Below are positions 37,633-48,333 of a DNA stretch of 64,000 bases, piece after piece (within the stretch, counting starts at the first letter, position 1; each line of letters opens with the position of its first letter). The position numbers were made by a program, and so were the translations under genes. The stretch comes from Gemmatimonadota bacterium (GTDB lineage Bacteria > Gemmatimonadota > Gemmatimonadetes > Gemmatimonadales > Gemmatimonadaceae): assembly GCA_021299375.1 (NCBI GenBank), contig JAJTGR010000040.1:1-64000 (forward strand), written 5' to 3'. The notes under the pieces are model-generated. The model did not search any database. It was not told where the DNA came from and saw nothing but the letters and a program-made list of their open reading frames with translations.

Positions 37633-39927
37633 CTACAGCAACGACACGGGGTCGCGGTCCACCACCAGACGCAGCTCGGCGTCGCGGGGCACGGGGCACC
37701 GCTCGGCAACATAGCGGGCCACCCGGGTCATCAGCTTCGGTTGCGACGACTTGAGCAGGAAGTGCCAGCGCCAGCGGTCCTTGATGCGATCGATCGGGCA
37801 CGGGGCCGGGCCAACCAGCACGAGATCGCGCAGTCCCTGACGCGTCATCAACTCCCCCAACCACTCGGCCGCGCCCATGCAGGCAGCGGCCGTGGCGACC
37901 TGGTCGACCCCACTGACCAGCACATTCGCCAGCGACACGAACGGCGGATAGGCCGGCAGGCGTCGCGCGCCCAATTCCTCGCGCACGAAACCGAGAAAGT
38001 CATGCGACAGTGCATGGCGCACCGCGTGGGCCTCGGGCATACGCGTCTGGACGATCACTTCGCCGCCCTTGGCGCCGCGCCCGGCACGTCCCGCCACCTG
38101 GCTGAGCAACTGGAAGGTGCGCTCGGACGCGCGGAAGTCGGGCAGGTTGAGGCCCGTGTCGGCGTCGACGACGCCCACCAGGGTGACGTTCGGAAAATCC
38201 AGTCCCTTGGCGATCATCTGCGTCCCCAGCAGAATGTCCACCTCGCCGCGGCCCACGCGATCGAGGATCTGCGTGTGCGCCCATTTTCCGCTCGTCGTGT
38301 CCACATCCATGCGCGCGATGCGCGCGTCGGGAAAGCGCTCCGCCACCAGCCGCTCCACCTGCTGCGTGCCAAGGCCCCGCTTTCTTGGCGATTCGGCACC
38401 GCAGCGCCCGCACACCGCGGGCACCTCCACCTGGTGCTGGCAATAGTGACAGACCAGCGCCTCGGGCACGCGATGATACGTGAGCGAGATGCTGCAGTGC
38501 GGACACACGGGGACATCGCCGCAGGCTTGGCACTGGATGAACGCGGCATAACCGCGGCGGTTGAGAAGCAGCAGCGTCTGCTCACCCAGCGTCAACCGTG
38601 ATTCCACCGCGGCGAGCAGGGTGGGGCTGAATACCCCGACCGCGGGATCATGGGGGGCATGCGGCGCGCGATGCGCGAGGTGCTGCTGGCTCACGGCGCG
38701 CATGTCCACCACCGTCACCGGTGGCAGTTGGGCCCCGGCGGCGCGGTCGGGCAGCGTGAGGCGTACCGCCTGCCCCCGGTCGGCCCGCTCCCAGCTCTCG
38801 AGGCTCGGGGTGGCGCTGCCGAGCACCACCAGGGCCCCCTCGGCGCGGGCGCGCACGATCGCCGCTTCACGCGCATGGTAGCGCGGTGTCTCGGACTGCT
38901 TGTAGCTCCCCTCGTGCTCCTCGTCGACGATCACCACGCCGACCCGCTCCAGCGGCGCGAAGAGCGCCGAACGCGCACCGACGGCAATGCGGCGTTCGCC
39001 GCGTCGCAGGGCATGCCACGCGTCGAGCCGTTCGCCGTCGCTGAGCCCCGAGTGCAGCACCGCCACGTCGTCGCCGAATGCTCCACGGAAGCGGTCGACC
39101 GTTTGCGACGTGAGGGCAATCTCGGGCACCAGCACGATGGCGGTTCGCCCCGGCTCGGCAAGCACCGCGCGCAGCACTTCGATGTACACGAGGGTCTTGC
39201 CACTGCCGGTGATGCCGTGCAGCAGGAACACCTGCCCCGGATCACCGGCGAGAATGGAGGCGATGGCCTCGCGCTGCGCCACCGACGGATGGGGCGGTGG
39301 GGCCACGCCGGCGCGCTCGGCGAACGGATCACGGGCCCGCGCCTCGTTGCGCACCTCCACGAGGCCGCGCTTGACCATGGCCGTGATCACGCCGGCTGAG
39401 CAGTTGGCCTGCACACGCAGCGCCTCGAGCGGCGCCATGCCCCCTTGTGCCTCGAGCAGATCGTACACGGCGCGCTGCTGCTTCGCACGGGCGAAGGTCT
39501 GCTCGCGCTGCAGCAGCGACGGCAACTCCTGCATGAGGTGCACGACACGCTGTGTCTTTGCCGCCGGCGACGGCGTGTTGGGCTGCGTGAGCGCCGTGGG
39601 CAACATGGCGCGCAGCGTCAGGCCCAGCGGTGCCGCATACCAGTCGGCAATCCAGCGCGCGGTGTGCACCAGCGGCGCCGGAAGCGACGGCACGTCATCG
39701 ACCACGGCGCGCACCGGCTTGAGGGACACGCCGGCCGGCGGCTCGGCCGCCCCGAGGCAGACGCCGATCTCGGTGCGATTGCGGAACGGCACCAGCACCC
39801 GGGCCCCGACGGCCACCGGCCATGCGACGCCATCGGGCACGCGGTAGCTGAACGTCCGGAACAGCGGCACCGCCAGCGCCACCTCGATGCAGCGCCCGGC
39901 GCTCACGCCGCCCGCTCCGCCGGACAC
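37633..39927 (-). CDS. priA: Primosomal protein N' (replication restart helicase)
   Basis: LLHGITGSGKTLVYIEVLR, VDEEHEGSYKQ, zinc-binding CQACGDVPVCPHCSISLTYH..LVCHYCQHQ..VCGRCGAES. Confidence 0.97.
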   Translation of the reverse strand: MSGGAGGVSAGRCIEVALAVPLFRTFSYRVPDGVAWPVAVGARVLVPFRNRTEIGVCLGAAEPPAGVSLKPVRAVVDDVPSLPAPLVHTARWIADWYAAPLGLTLRAMLPTALTQPNTPSPAAKTQRVVHLMQELPSLLQREQTFARAKQQRAVYDLLEAQGGMAPLEALRVQANCSAGVITAMVKRGLVEVRNEARARDPFAERAGVAPPPHPSVAQREAIASILAGDPGQVFLLHGITGSGKTLVYIEVLRAVLAEPGRTAIVLVPEIALTSQTVDRFRGAFGDDVAVLHSGLSDGERLDAWHALRRGERRIAVGARSALFAPLERVGVVIVDEEHEGSYKQSETPRYHAREAAIVRARAEGALVVLGSATPSLESWERADRGQAVRLTLPDRAAGAQLPPVTVVDMRAVSQQHLAHRAPHAPHDPAVGVFSPTLLAAVESRLTLGEQTLLLLNRRGYAAFIQCQACGDVPVCPHCSISLTYHRVPEALVCHYCQHQVEVPAVCGRCGAESPRKRGLGTQQVERLVAERFPDARIARMDVDTTSGKWAHTQILDRVGRGEVDILLGTQMIAKGLDFPNVTLVGVVDADTGLNLPDFRASERTFQLLSQVAGRAGRGAKGGEVIVQTRMPEAHAVRHALSHDFLGFVREELGARRLPAYPPFVSLANVLVSGVDQVATAAACMGAAEWLGELMTRQGLRDLVLVGPAPCPIDRIKDRWRWHFLLKSSQPKLMTRVARYVAERCPVPRDAELRLVVDRDPVSLL

Positions 39928-39952
39928 ACGGTGGCCGCTCGCACGACCGGCG

Positions 39953-40975
39953 TCAGCGCCGTGAAACGCCGAGCCCGGGAGCGTGGCCCAACGTCACCTG
40001 CCCGCCGGGAATGCCGGGGCCGGTAAACGGATCGTCGGCGAGCAACGCCGCCCCATCGAGGTCCGCGTCGTCGAGCAGCGGCGCAAAATGCGCCGCGGCG
40101 GCGATACCGAGCGTCGTCTCGATCATGCAACCGCACATCACGCGCATGCCGTGGGCACGGGCCACGGCAATCATGCGCAACGCCTCGCGCAGGGAGCCGC
40201 ACTTGGCCAGCTTGATGTTCACGCCGTCCACGACGCCCGCGAGCTTGGGGATGTCGCTGGCCACCAGGCATGATTCGTCGGCCACCACGGGAATGTTCGC
40301 CCGATCGCGCACGAACCGCAGGCCCGCGAGATCATCCGGCGGCAGCGGTTGCTCGAGCAGGTCCACGCCCACCTCGTTCAGCACGTCGAGCATGCCCAGC
40401 GCCTGCTTGGGCGTCCAGGCGCAGTTGGCATCGACACGAAGGGTGGCCGCGGGCGCCTCCTGCCGCACGATGCGCAGCACCTCGCGGTCCCACGAGGAGC
40501 CGAGCTTGATCTTGAGGATGGGGTAGGGCGCCGCCTCGCGCACACGCGCACGCAGCGTAGCCTCGTCGGGGGCGATGCCAATGGTGAAGCTCGATGGTGG
40601 CACCGCGGTGGCGTCGAGCCCCCACAGCTTCCACACCGGTATCCCGAGCCGCTTGGCGGCAAGGTCGTGCAGCGCGGCGCTCACCGCGCAGCGTGCGCTG
40701 GCGTTCCAGCGCATCGTTTTCTCGAGCTCGCGCTCGATGGCGTCGATGGACCACGCGTCAGCATGCTCCAGCACCGGCGCGAGGCGCTGGAGCGCCACCA
40801 TCACCGTGTCCGCCGTTTCCCCGTAGAACTTGCTGGGGGAGGCCTCGCCCCACCCCTCGGCGCCATCGCGGTCCACGAGGCGCACCCACACCACTCTGTA
40901 CTCCGATTGGCCACCGCGAGCAATGATGAACGGGTGCCGCGTGTGGACCGTGACGATCTCGGCGTGGAGCTGCAT
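39953..40975 (-). CDS. Dipeptide epimerase (L-Ala-D/L-Glu epimerase, enolase superfamily)
   Basis: LKIKLGSSWDREVLRIVR, LRVDANCAWTPKQAL, LLEQPLPPDD, VVADESC, NIKLAKCGSLREALRM. Confidence 0.93.
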   Translation of the reverse strand: MQLHAEIVTVHTRHPFIIARGGQSEYRVVWVRLVDRDGAEGWGEASPSKFYGETADTVMVALQRLAPVLEHADAWSIDAIERELEKTMRWNASARCAVSAALHDLAAKRLGIPVWKLWGLDATAVPPSSFTIGIAPDEATLRARVREAAPYPILKIKLGSSWDREVLRIVRQEAPAATLRVDANCAWTPKQALGMLDVLNEVGVDLLEQPLPPDDLAGLRFVRDRANIPVVADESCLVASDIPKLAGVVDGVNIKLAKCGSLREALRMIAVARAHGMRVMCGCMIETTLGIAAAAHFAPLLDDADLDGAALLADDPFTGPGIPGGQVTLGHAPGLGVSRR

Positions 40976-41030
40976 GGCAGGAAAGGTGGGGGGAAGGAGG
41001 TAGACCGGTGAATCGCACACCGGGTCGCGA

Positions 41031-42032
41031 CTACAGGGGCGTGAGCCCCGAGGCCCGTGCGGCGCGTGCCAGCCGCAACTCGGCACTGCCGCCCTGGCTC
41101 ATGAGGAACTGAATGAGCGCATCGGCCAGCTCGAACCCGCGGTCGTAGCGCTCCGCCGCCGGCTTGCTGAGGCACTTCATGACGATCGCGCTGAGCGCGG
41201 CCGGTACGCGCGTATCCACCTGGTCCGGGGCGACCGGCGCCTCGTGCACGTGCTTGTAGCCCACGGCATACGAGTCCTCCCCATCGAAGGGCGGATGCCC
41301 CAGGACCATCTCGTAGATCAGCAGACCAACCGCATACAGATCGCTGCGCCCATCCACCAGCCGCCCCATGGCCTGCTCCGGCGACATGTAGTGCGGCGTG
41401 CCCATGGCACGCCCGGTGGCGGTGAGGCGCCCATGAAAGCGGGCCGTGGCGATACCGAAATCGGTGAGCGCCACGTTGCCATCCTCATCGAAGAGGATGT
41501 TGTCGGGCTTGATGTCACGGTGTACCACGCCGTGCCGATGCGCGTAGTCGAGGGCGCACGCCACCTGCGTGGCCACGGAGGCGGCGGTGTTCGCCGAGAT
41601 GGTCTTTCGCCGCGACAGCAGGTCGGCGAGCGATCCCCCCGCGTAGTACGGCATGGCCAGGTACTCGAGCTCACCGGACGTGCCCATGTCGGCAATGGCG
41701 CAGATGTATGGATGCACCAGCCGCGACGCCGCCTCCGCCTCACGGCGGAACCGCTCCCGCATTTCCGGTTCCTGCGCCAGCGTGCGATGCAGCACCTTGA
41801 TCACCAGCGGCCGGCCCAGCACGGCGTGGCGCGCGAGGTACACGTGCGCCATGCCACCACTGCCCAGGCGTTTGACGACCACGTACCGATTGCCGGTCGC
41901 CTGCCGCAGCTCGCGCAGCTCATCGTCCGGGATGTCGACGGGGGGCGCCGACACCTCGGGGAGCGGCACGCCACAGCGGGTGCACTTGGCGGCCGCCGCA
42001 CGATTCCAGGTCCCGCAGTCAGGGCAGAACAT
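41031..42032 (-). CDS. Serine/threonine protein kinase with N-terminal zinc ribbon
   Basis: MFCPDCGTWNRAAAAKCTRCGVPLPE; LGSGGMAHVYLARH; HRDIKPDNILFDEDGNVALTDFGIA; GTPHYMSPEQAMG. Confidence 0.95.
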   Translation of the reverse strand: MFCPDCGTWNRAAAAKCTRCGVPLPEVSAPPVDIPDDELRELRQATGNRYVVVKRLGSGGMAHVYLARHAVLGRPLVIKVLHRTLAQEPEMRERFRREAEAASRLVHPYICAIADMGTSGELEYLAMPYYAGGSLADLLSRRKTISANTAASVATQVACALDYAHRHGVVHRDIKPDNILFDEDGNVALTDFGIATARFHGRLTATGRAMGTPHYMSPEQAMGRLVDGRSDLYAVGLLIYEMVLGHPPFDGEDSYAVGYKHVHEAPVAPDQVDTRVPAALSAIVMKCLSKPAAERYDRGFELADALIQFLMSQGGSAELRLARAARASGLTPL

Positions 42033-42083
42033 CGCGAACGAGGAGAGGAAAGTGGGGAGTGCACCGTGCTGCGGAAATCCGTG

Positions 42084-43172
42084 CTACAGGACGCCGCGAC
42101 GCCGCAAGATGAAAAGTAGCAGCCCACCCAACCCCAGTTGGACGAGCAGCAAGGCCCAGAACCCATATGGCCAGTTGGACAGGGGGATCTGCGCGAAGTT
42201 CATTCCCCACATGCCGCTGACCACCACGAACGGCAAGGTCATCGTGGCCACCACCGACAAGCGCTTGGTGGCGGCGCCCAACCGGTTCGAGACCTGCGAG
42301 AGGTACGAGTCCATGGTGCTGCTGAGCAGCTCCCGATACGTATCGAGGGAGTCGTTGATACGCAGCACGTGGTCGTAGATGTCGCGAAAATAGATCTGCG
42401 CCTCGGGCGTCAGCAGCACACTGGGACGGTTGCTGAGGACGCTCATCACTTCCCGCGACGGCTGCAGGTACCGGCGCAGCGTGAGCACCAGCCGCTTCAC
42501 CTGGAAGACGTCGCGCAGGGCCTCCTCGTCGAAGTCGACGAAGACGCGCTCTTCCAGCCCGTCGATGAAACCGTCGATCTCGTCGAGAATCGGGAAGTAC
42601 TCGTCGATCGTGCGGTCGAGGACCGCATGCAGCGTGCGCTCGACGCCACGCGCCAGCAGTTCCGGACTGCGCCGTAGCGCGGCGGCAACTGCGTCCACCG
42701 GGGCCACCGGGCCCGCGTGCACGGTGACCAGGAAGGTCGGCCCGAGGAAACAGTGCAGGTCGGTGGTGTCGAGATCGTACGGATCCTCCGTCTCGGCGGC
42801 GAGCGCCACGGTGCGGATCACGATGTAGAGAAAGCCGGGATACTCCTCGAGCTTCACCCGCGAAGCCGGGTTGAGCGTATCCTCGATCGCCAGGGGATGC
42901 AGCGTGAACACCTTCTCCAGCAACGCATGCTGCGACCGCACCGTGCTGTCGATGTCCACCCAGAGCGGTCCGCCTTCGGCCAGCAGGTCGGCCACCTCGC
43001 GGGGGTGGCAGTCGAGCACGACGCGTCCGTCTGGCGACCGGTAGATCGTACCCGGGGCCGGGTCGGGACGCCCGGGCACCGACGCGGGAACGATGCGCGG
43101 CAGCCCCACCGTGGTCGCCGCGTCGGCGCCCCCCCCGTTGCCGGCGCCCCGTCGGCGGCGACGGCGGCTCAC
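42084..43172 (-). CDS. corA: CorA-family Mg2+/Co2+ transporter
   Basis: WVDIDST, LHPLAIEDTLNPASRVKLEEYPGFLYIVIR, LPFVVVSGMWGMNFAQIP (GMN motif). Confidence 0.95.
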   Translation of the reverse strand: MSRRRRRRGAGNGGGADAATTVGLPRIVPASVPGRPDPAPGTIYRSPDGRVVLDCHPREVADLLAEGGPLWVDIDSTVRSQHALLEKVFTLHPLAIEDTLNPASRVKLEEYPGFLYIVIRTVALAAETEDPYDLDTTDLHCFLGPTFLVTVHAGPVAPVDAVAAALRRSPELLARGVERTLHAVLDRTIDEYFPILDEIDGFIDGLEERVFVDFDEEALRDVFQVKRLVLTLRRYLQPSREVMSVLSNRPSVLLTPEAQIYFRDIYDHVLRINDSLDTYRELLSSTMDSYLSQVSNRLGAATKRLSVVATMTLPFVVVSGMWGMNFAQIPLSNWPYGFWALLLVQLGLGGLLLFILRRRGVL

Positions 43173-44101
43173 GCGAGCGCCGCGAGGTGCACCATCACCG
43201 CCTTCGCCACCGCCGCCGGCGCATAGCCACCTTCGAGCGCACTCACCACGCGCCCGTCGCACCACCGGTCGGCGCGCTCGACCATGGCCCGCGTGAGGGT
43301 CTGGACGTCGTCGAGGGTGAGCGTGAACGCGCCCAGTGGGTCACCCTCGAGGCAGTCGAACCCGGCGCTGATGAGTACAAGATCCGGCGTGAAACCATCG
43401 GTGGCGGCATCGACGCCCTGCAGGAGGGCGTCGACATAGCGCGTGGCCGGCAACGACGGCGGCATGGGCACGTTCCACACCGTGCCGAACGGGCCGCGGT
43501 CGTCGGCAGCCCCCGTTCCCGGATACCACGGCCACTGATGCATGGACACGAAATGGATGCGCGGCTCGTACTCCACCAGTGCCTGCGTGCCGTTGCCGTG
43601 GTGCACGTCCCAGTCCACGATCAGCACACGCTCACACCCGTGCCGGGTGAGCGCATAGTGCGCGGCGATGGCCACGTTGCCGAAGCAGCAGAAGCCCATG
43701 GCGCGATCGCGCAGCGCGTGATGCCCCGGGGGGCGCACGGCGGCGAAGCTGCGGCGCGCGCGCCCATCGAAGGCCATGTCGACGCCGTCGAGCACACAAC
43801 CGGCGCCTGCCGTGACCGCATCCCACGAGCCTGCGCTCACCACCGTGTCAGGATCGAGGCGCCCGCCGCCGGCCGCGACCGTATCACGCACGCGGGCGAT
43901 GTAGGCGCGGTCGTGCGCGAGCGCGAGCTCGTCTTCCGTGGCGTGCCGCCCCTCCACGTGCTGCAGCGCCGCGAACAGGTCGGGCTCGTGCTTGAGCGCC
44001 CGGGGAATGGCCACGAGGCGGCCGACATGCTCGGGGTGCTCCCAACCGGTGTCGTGACGACCACAGTCGGAGTGTGAAATGAGCGCGACGGGCTGGGTCA
44101 T
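43169..44101 (-). CDS. Histone deacetylase/acetoin utilisation (AcuC-like) family protein
   Basis: RPPGHHALRDRAMGFCCFGNVAIAAHYAL, VLIVDWDVHHGNGTQ, LISAGFDCLEGDPLG. Confidence 0.95.
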   Translation of the reverse strand: MTQPVALISHSDCGRHDTGWEHPEHVGRLVAIPRALKHEPDLFAALQHVEGRHATEDELALAHDRAYIARVRDTVAAGGGRLDPDTVVSAGSWDAVTAGAGCVLDGVDMAFDGRARRSFAAVRPPGHHALRDRAMGFCCFGNVAIAAHYALTRHGCERVLIVDWDVHHGNGTQALVEYEPRIHFVSMHQWPWYPGTGAADDRGPFGTVWNVPMPPSLPATRYVDALLQGVDAATDGFTPDLVLISAGFDCLEGDPLGAFTLTLDDVQTLTRAMVERADRWCDGRVVSALEGGYAPAAVAKAVMVHLAALA

Positions 44102-44135
44102 GCCGGGCAGGTGAAGGAGGAATCTGCGGTGCCGT

Positions 44136-45593
44136 TCATCGCAGACCGCGCAGGCGGCGCGAGCTCCACTCCGCGAGCAAGGCCAGCGCCGCTGCTACGA
44201 AGAGTAGCGCCGGCGACGGACCGCGGGGAACACGCGACGTGGGCGCGGTCGGAGGCGAAGCCTCGGCCTCTGCGGGCGACGGCGCACCGAGCACCGCTAC
44301 GAGATCGGCATAGGGCGCGGCGTCGCCGGGCCCGGCAGTGGCCTCCGCAGCGGGCGCGGCGCGCGCAGGTCGCGCCGCATCCGGCGCCACCGCGCCAACG
44401 ACGTCGCCCCACCAGGCCCGGTGATCGGCCGCGCCGTCATCGGTGCCCTGCATGCGCCAACGCCACGTGTCCCGGTACGCCACGGCCACCACGCGCCCGG
44501 CACCGATTCGACCCACCACCACCGAGGGCTCGGCGTGCGTGACCTCGCCGGTGACCTCGCCGGTGTCGGCCAGCAGCACGGTACGTCCCGGCATCACCGC
44601 AAATTCCCACGCCTCCAGCCCCCGGCGTGGCGACGCGGTGAGCAGCGCACCGGCCACGCCACCCCGCAGGGCCGTCGCCCGAACGGGGCGCAGCCCCGCC
44701 AACGACGGCACCCGGACCGCGTCGCCGGCCAGCACGAGCCCTCCGCCGGCGGTCACGAAGCGCGACAACGCCGCCGCGTCGACCGCCATGCTGTCGAGGA
44801 CGAGGACCGCGGCATAACGCGCCGTATCGGGGCGCTGCGGCACCCCCAGTTGCACCGCGCCCGTGGGGGACACGCGCAGCGTGCCGTCCACCCGCCAGCC
44901 GGTCTCCTCGAGTGCCGCCACGGCGAACTTGCTCTCCCAGCCTGGCTGCGCCATGACCAGCAGCCGCTTCGGTGCGAGCGTGTCCGGCAGCGTCACCGTG
45001 GCCCGGCCGCCGCCCACGCGGGCTTCGAGCGGCGAGGCAATCGATGCGATGCGCCAGGTGGCGTCCACTCGGCCGGCCGTCACGCCCGCCGGCGCGGCCG
45101 CGGGCAGCGAATCCAGGAGCCCGCCGCCATCGCGCAACACCAGGGGCTGGGTGGCTGGTCCAGCGCTCGCCCGCACCACGTAGCCGCCGCGCGGCCCCCC
45201 CGCCGGCGCAATGGCGAGCGCCAACCCGCGACTCCCCGTGGAGTCCACCCACCGGACGGGCACACCCGCCAAGGGCAGCACCGACAAGGCCCCACGCACG
45301 GTCGCCCGTGGCACGTGCGACAGCGAGAGCGCGAGTGTGTCCTCCCCGCCGCGAGCCGCCCGCGCGACCACGGCCGCGCGCAGTGGCGCCACGACCGACC
45401 GAAGGCGGTCGTCGGTGTGGTCGGCGGCCTCCACACGAACAGACGTGACCCGCACACGCCCGGCATCGGTCGCAGCGTCGTGCCGGTCACGCACGGCCTG
45501 CCACGCCGCCAAGGCCAGTGCACCAAGTGCAAGTGCGCGGCCGGCACGCTCCAGTGCGCGGCGTCCACCATCGGGGGGCGTCAAGGTCGTCAT
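44136..45593 (-). CDS. Membrane protein, terminal member of the MoxR/DUF58 operon
   Basis: Start overlaps the stop region of the DUF4159 gene; TM-like N- and C-termini; glutamine-amidotransferase-like core (VLVLDSMAVDAAALSRFVTAGGGLVLAGD). Confidence 0.65.
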   Translation of the reverse strand: MTTLTPPDGGRRALERAGRALALGALALAAWQAVRDRHDAATDAGRVRVTSVRVEAADHTDDRLRSVVAPLRAAVVARAARGGEDTLALSLSHVPRATVRGALSVLPLAGVPVRWVDSTGSRGLALAIAPAGGPRGGYVVRASAGPATQPLVLRDGGGLLDSLPAAAPAGVTAGRVDATWRIASIASPLEARVGGGRATVTLPDTLAPKRLLVMAQPGWESKFAVAALEETGWRVDGTLRVSPTGAVQLGVPQRPDTARYAAVLVLDSMAVDAAALSRFVTAGGGLVLAGDAVRVPSLAGLRPVRATALRGGVAGALLTASPRRGLEAWEFAVMPGRTVLLADTGEVTGEVTHAEPSVVVGRIGAGRVVAVAYRDTWRWRMQGTDDGAADHRAWWGDVVGAVAPDAARPARAAPAAEATAGPGDAAPYADLVAVLGAPSPAEAEASPPTAPTSRVPRGPSPALLFVAAALALLAEWSSRRLRGLR

Positions 45594-46237
45594 CGGGTCA
45601 GCGCGTACACCACGAGGTTGACCGCGAACTTCGTGTTGTCCACCGAGAGGAAGCGCTTGTTGTCGGGGTGGAAGCTCCACTCCGAGCTGTAGTCCTTGTT
45701 GGAGTAGAGCACACTGATGCGGCCGCCCTGCAGCACCGCATCGAGCTGTTCATGCACGAGGTTGTCCCCCCAGCCGTTCATCTCATGCGAGGTGGTCGGC
45801 GGGCCGTTCTCGAACACGAAGAAGCAGCGATAGAGTTCGTGGCTGTTGGGCAGCGGCTGCAGCGGCCCCACGAGCCGGCGGATCTCTTCGCGGACCGTCT
45901 TGTGAAAGGCGCCGTCGACGTCGTGGTTGTGATCGTCGATGAACAGCAGCCCGCCACGGCCAAGATAGCGCTGCAGCACGGCGCTCTCGCGCACCGTGAA
46001 GCGCACCGGCAGGTGGCCGGTGAGATAGAGCAGCGGGTACTGGAACGCCGCTTCCGACGACAGGGGCACGATCACTCCCTGCGGGCGTACCGGCAGCGAC
46101 GTGTAGCGCGCCACCGAGTCGATGACGTTCGCCGGCACGAGCGGCGCCGAGTCCCAGTCGCCGGAGTCGTACTGGGCAGTGGCGAACACGAACGGGGCCA
46201 CGGCGGATGCGCTCACGGTGGCACACCGCGCGACCAC
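45590..46237 (-). CDS. DUF4159-like protein
   Basis: FVFATAQYDSGDWDSAP; YLTGHLPVRFTVRESAVLQRYLGRGGLLFIDD; NGWGDNLVHEQLDAVL. Confidence 0.85.
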   Translation of the reverse strand: MVARCATVSASAVAPFVFATAQYDSGDWDSAPLVPANVIDSVARYTSLPVRPQGVIVPLSSEAAFQYPLLYLTGHLPVRFTVRESAVLQRYLGRGGLLFIDDHNHDVDGAFHKTVREEIRRLVGPLQPLPNSHELYRCFFVFENGPPTTSHEMNGWGDNLVHEQLDAVLQGGRISVLYSNKDYSSEWSFHPDNKRFLSVDNTKFAVNLVVYALTR

Positions 46238-48333
46238 CCCGCCCCCGGGGTCCGCACCACGTTGCCCAACACGCGTCGGGCACCAACGAACGCCGCCGTC
46301 ACGTCACCGCCACGCTCCACCACGTCCAGTACGCGCGCAACGGCTCCCGCGAAGGCCGGTGCATCGGCGAGCGCTTCCACGCGCAGCAGCGCCAACGAGT
46401 CACGCGCAGCGTCGCGCGCCGCGGGCAGCAGTTGCGCCGCCCGCACCAGGCGCACATCGCGCTGCACCAGGCGCGTGGGCAGCGCCGCACGCCCACTGCG
46501 CCCACTCGTCCGGCCGGTGTCCTTCCCCACCAGCCGGACCTTGGCGAGGTCGACGATCACCTGTGGCGGCTTCCCACGCAGGTAGAGGCGCGAGGCGGCA
46601 CGCGACCGCTCGATGGCCTCGAGCGCCCGCTTCATGGGTGGAATGGCACCGTGCGGATCGCCCTGCTCAAGCGCACGCCCCGCGTCCCACATGGCGTTGT
46701 AGGCCTCGAGCAGGGGCTGATTGATGGCGATGACGGGTGAATCATTGCCTTCCGCCAGCATGCCGGTCGTGCTGGCCGGATTGATGACCAGCTTGCCTCC
46801 CTGCTGGTCGACACCGTGCTCATGGCCGTCCCCCGCGAAGTGGGCATGCTCCGCGCTTGACTCACCGCTGAGCCGCTGGAACACCACATCGCCCACCGCC
46901 AGCCGCAGCCGCGCCTGGTCGCGCGCCAGCGTGAGCGACTCCCGCAGCACCTCGGCACGCGCCAGCCGCGGTTGCTGCCTGTCGAGCTTCTCGGTGAGCA
47001 TCAGCAGCATGCGCTGACTGAGCAGCGACTTGTCCACGTCGGGCGGCGGCGCCGGCTCCACGGCAACCGAGTCGTACTCGGCAGGGCGTGCGATCCGGAA
47101 CGCCCGCGTCTCGCTGGCTCCGAACTCACGGGTGGCGGCCGGGTGCCCGTCACGCGCAATCGCACGCAGGTGCACCACGTCACCGGGCAGCAACTGCAGC
47201 GCCGAGAGGTCGAGGGTGCCGCGAATGGTGGCGCGGCGCTGCCCGCCCGAGGCACGCCAGTCGGCGGCACCCAGCGCGACCGAGCGCACGGTGAAGCGCT
47301 CTCCCTCGCCCGAGCTTACCAGCAGGTCGAAACGCGCCGACGCCAGGCCGATATCGTCCGTTGCCGACGCCACCAGCGGGAGCCGCCCCGTCGCCTCGCG
47401 AAAGACACTGTCGCGCGCCGGCTGCTCGAGCGTGACCATCGGCACACTGTCGGCATGTCCTTCGATGACCAGCAGCCGGGTGCGCCCACCGCGCGAGACC
47501 CGTATGGTGGCCGGCGCGTCAGGGGCGACCACGCGCACACGCCAGTCGCGACCGACGGCGCTGGCAGGCACCGGCAGGGACGCCGTCGTGCCAACCACCG
47601 TGAGCCGTGCCTCGGGCAGAGCGCCTTCACCGGTGAGTTCGATCACACTCCCGCTCACCGCCACGACGACAGTGGCATCACCGCGGTCGACGGCCGCCTG
47701 GCCGGTGTAGGCCGGCGGCTTCACGCGCAGGCGCCAGGCCCCGAGCGGCGCAACGACGCTCTCGCGGGGCACACGGGCCCCAGCTACGCCGGCCGCCGCG
47801 CGATCACCGCCGGCCGACACGCGCGCTGCGCGCGGCACGACGAGCAGCAGCGCCGACCCCATCACGAACAGCGCCGGCCCGAGCCACGCCTCACGACGCA
47901 GGCGGACGAGCCCCTCGGCCACCGCGGCCTGCGCCCACACCACCTCGGCCGCACGCGTGAGCGCGGCCGGAGCCGGGGCGACCTGCTCCATGTACGTCAC
48001 CAGGGAGAAGTCGGGCGGCGTGGCCCGCTGCTCCTCGATCCAGAGCGCGACCTGCACGGCATCGAGCGCCCGGCGGCGGCGCGCCAGCACCACCCACGCC
48101 ACCCCCGCCGCCAGAAGACCCAGCACCACGGGCCACGTCCGCAGCTCACCCGTCACCCCCCCGAACGCGCGCACCACGCGCGCCAGCAGCACCACCAGCA
48201 GCCCCGCGCCGAGCGACACGAGCAGCGTCCGTGCGCGCTGCACCGTGGCGATGGCGCGCCGTGTGCGTTCCACGGCATCGCCGACCACGCGTGGCGACGC
48301 GGTGTCGGCGCGCGACATCGTCGGCGCGGTCAT
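46213..48333 (-). CDS. DUF4175-like large membrane protein
   Basis: TM pair, ASATDDIGLASARFDLLVSSGEGERF, LARAEVLRESLTLARDQARLRLAVGD; operon position. Confidence 0.75.
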   Translation of the reverse strand: MTAPTMSRADTASPRVVGDAVERTRRAIATVQRARTLLVSLGAGLLVVLLARVVRAFGGVTGELRTWPVVLGLLAAGVAWVVLARRRRALDAVQVALWIEEQRATPPDFSLVTYMEQVAPAPAALTRAAEVVWAQAAVAEGLVRLRREAWLGPALFVMGSALLLVVPRAARVSAGGDRAAAGVAGARVPRESVVAPLGAWRLRVKPPAYTGQAAVDRGDATVVVAVSGSVIELTGEGALPEARLTVVGTTASLPVPASAVGRDWRVRVVAPDAPATIRVSRGGRTRLLVIEGHADSVPMVTLEQPARDSVFREATGRLPLVASATDDIGLASARFDLLVSSGEGERFTVRSVALGAADWRASGGQRRATIRGTLDLSALQLLPGDVVHLRAIARDGHPAATREFGASETRAFRIARPAEYDSVAVEPAPPPDVDKSLLSQRMLLMLTEKLDRQQPRLARAEVLRESLTLARDQARLRLAVGDVVFQRLSGESSAEHAHFAGDGHEHGVDQQGGKLVINPASTTGMLAEGNDSPVIAINQPLLEAYNAMWDAGRALEQGDPHGAIPPMKRALEAIERSRAASRLYLRGKPPQVIVDLAKVRLVGKDTGRTSGRSGRAALPTRLVQRDVRLVRAAQLLPAARDAARDSLALLRVEALADAPAFAGAVARVLDVVERGGDVTAAFVGARRVLGNVVRTPGAGWSRGVPP

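Noticed and set aside
37239-37712. 157-aa ORF whose protein resembles part of ORF 14268..16562
   Set aside because: The similarity reflects the shared nucleotide repeat; frames are interrupted in different places and hairpins rather than codons seem conserved. I did not call it a gene family.
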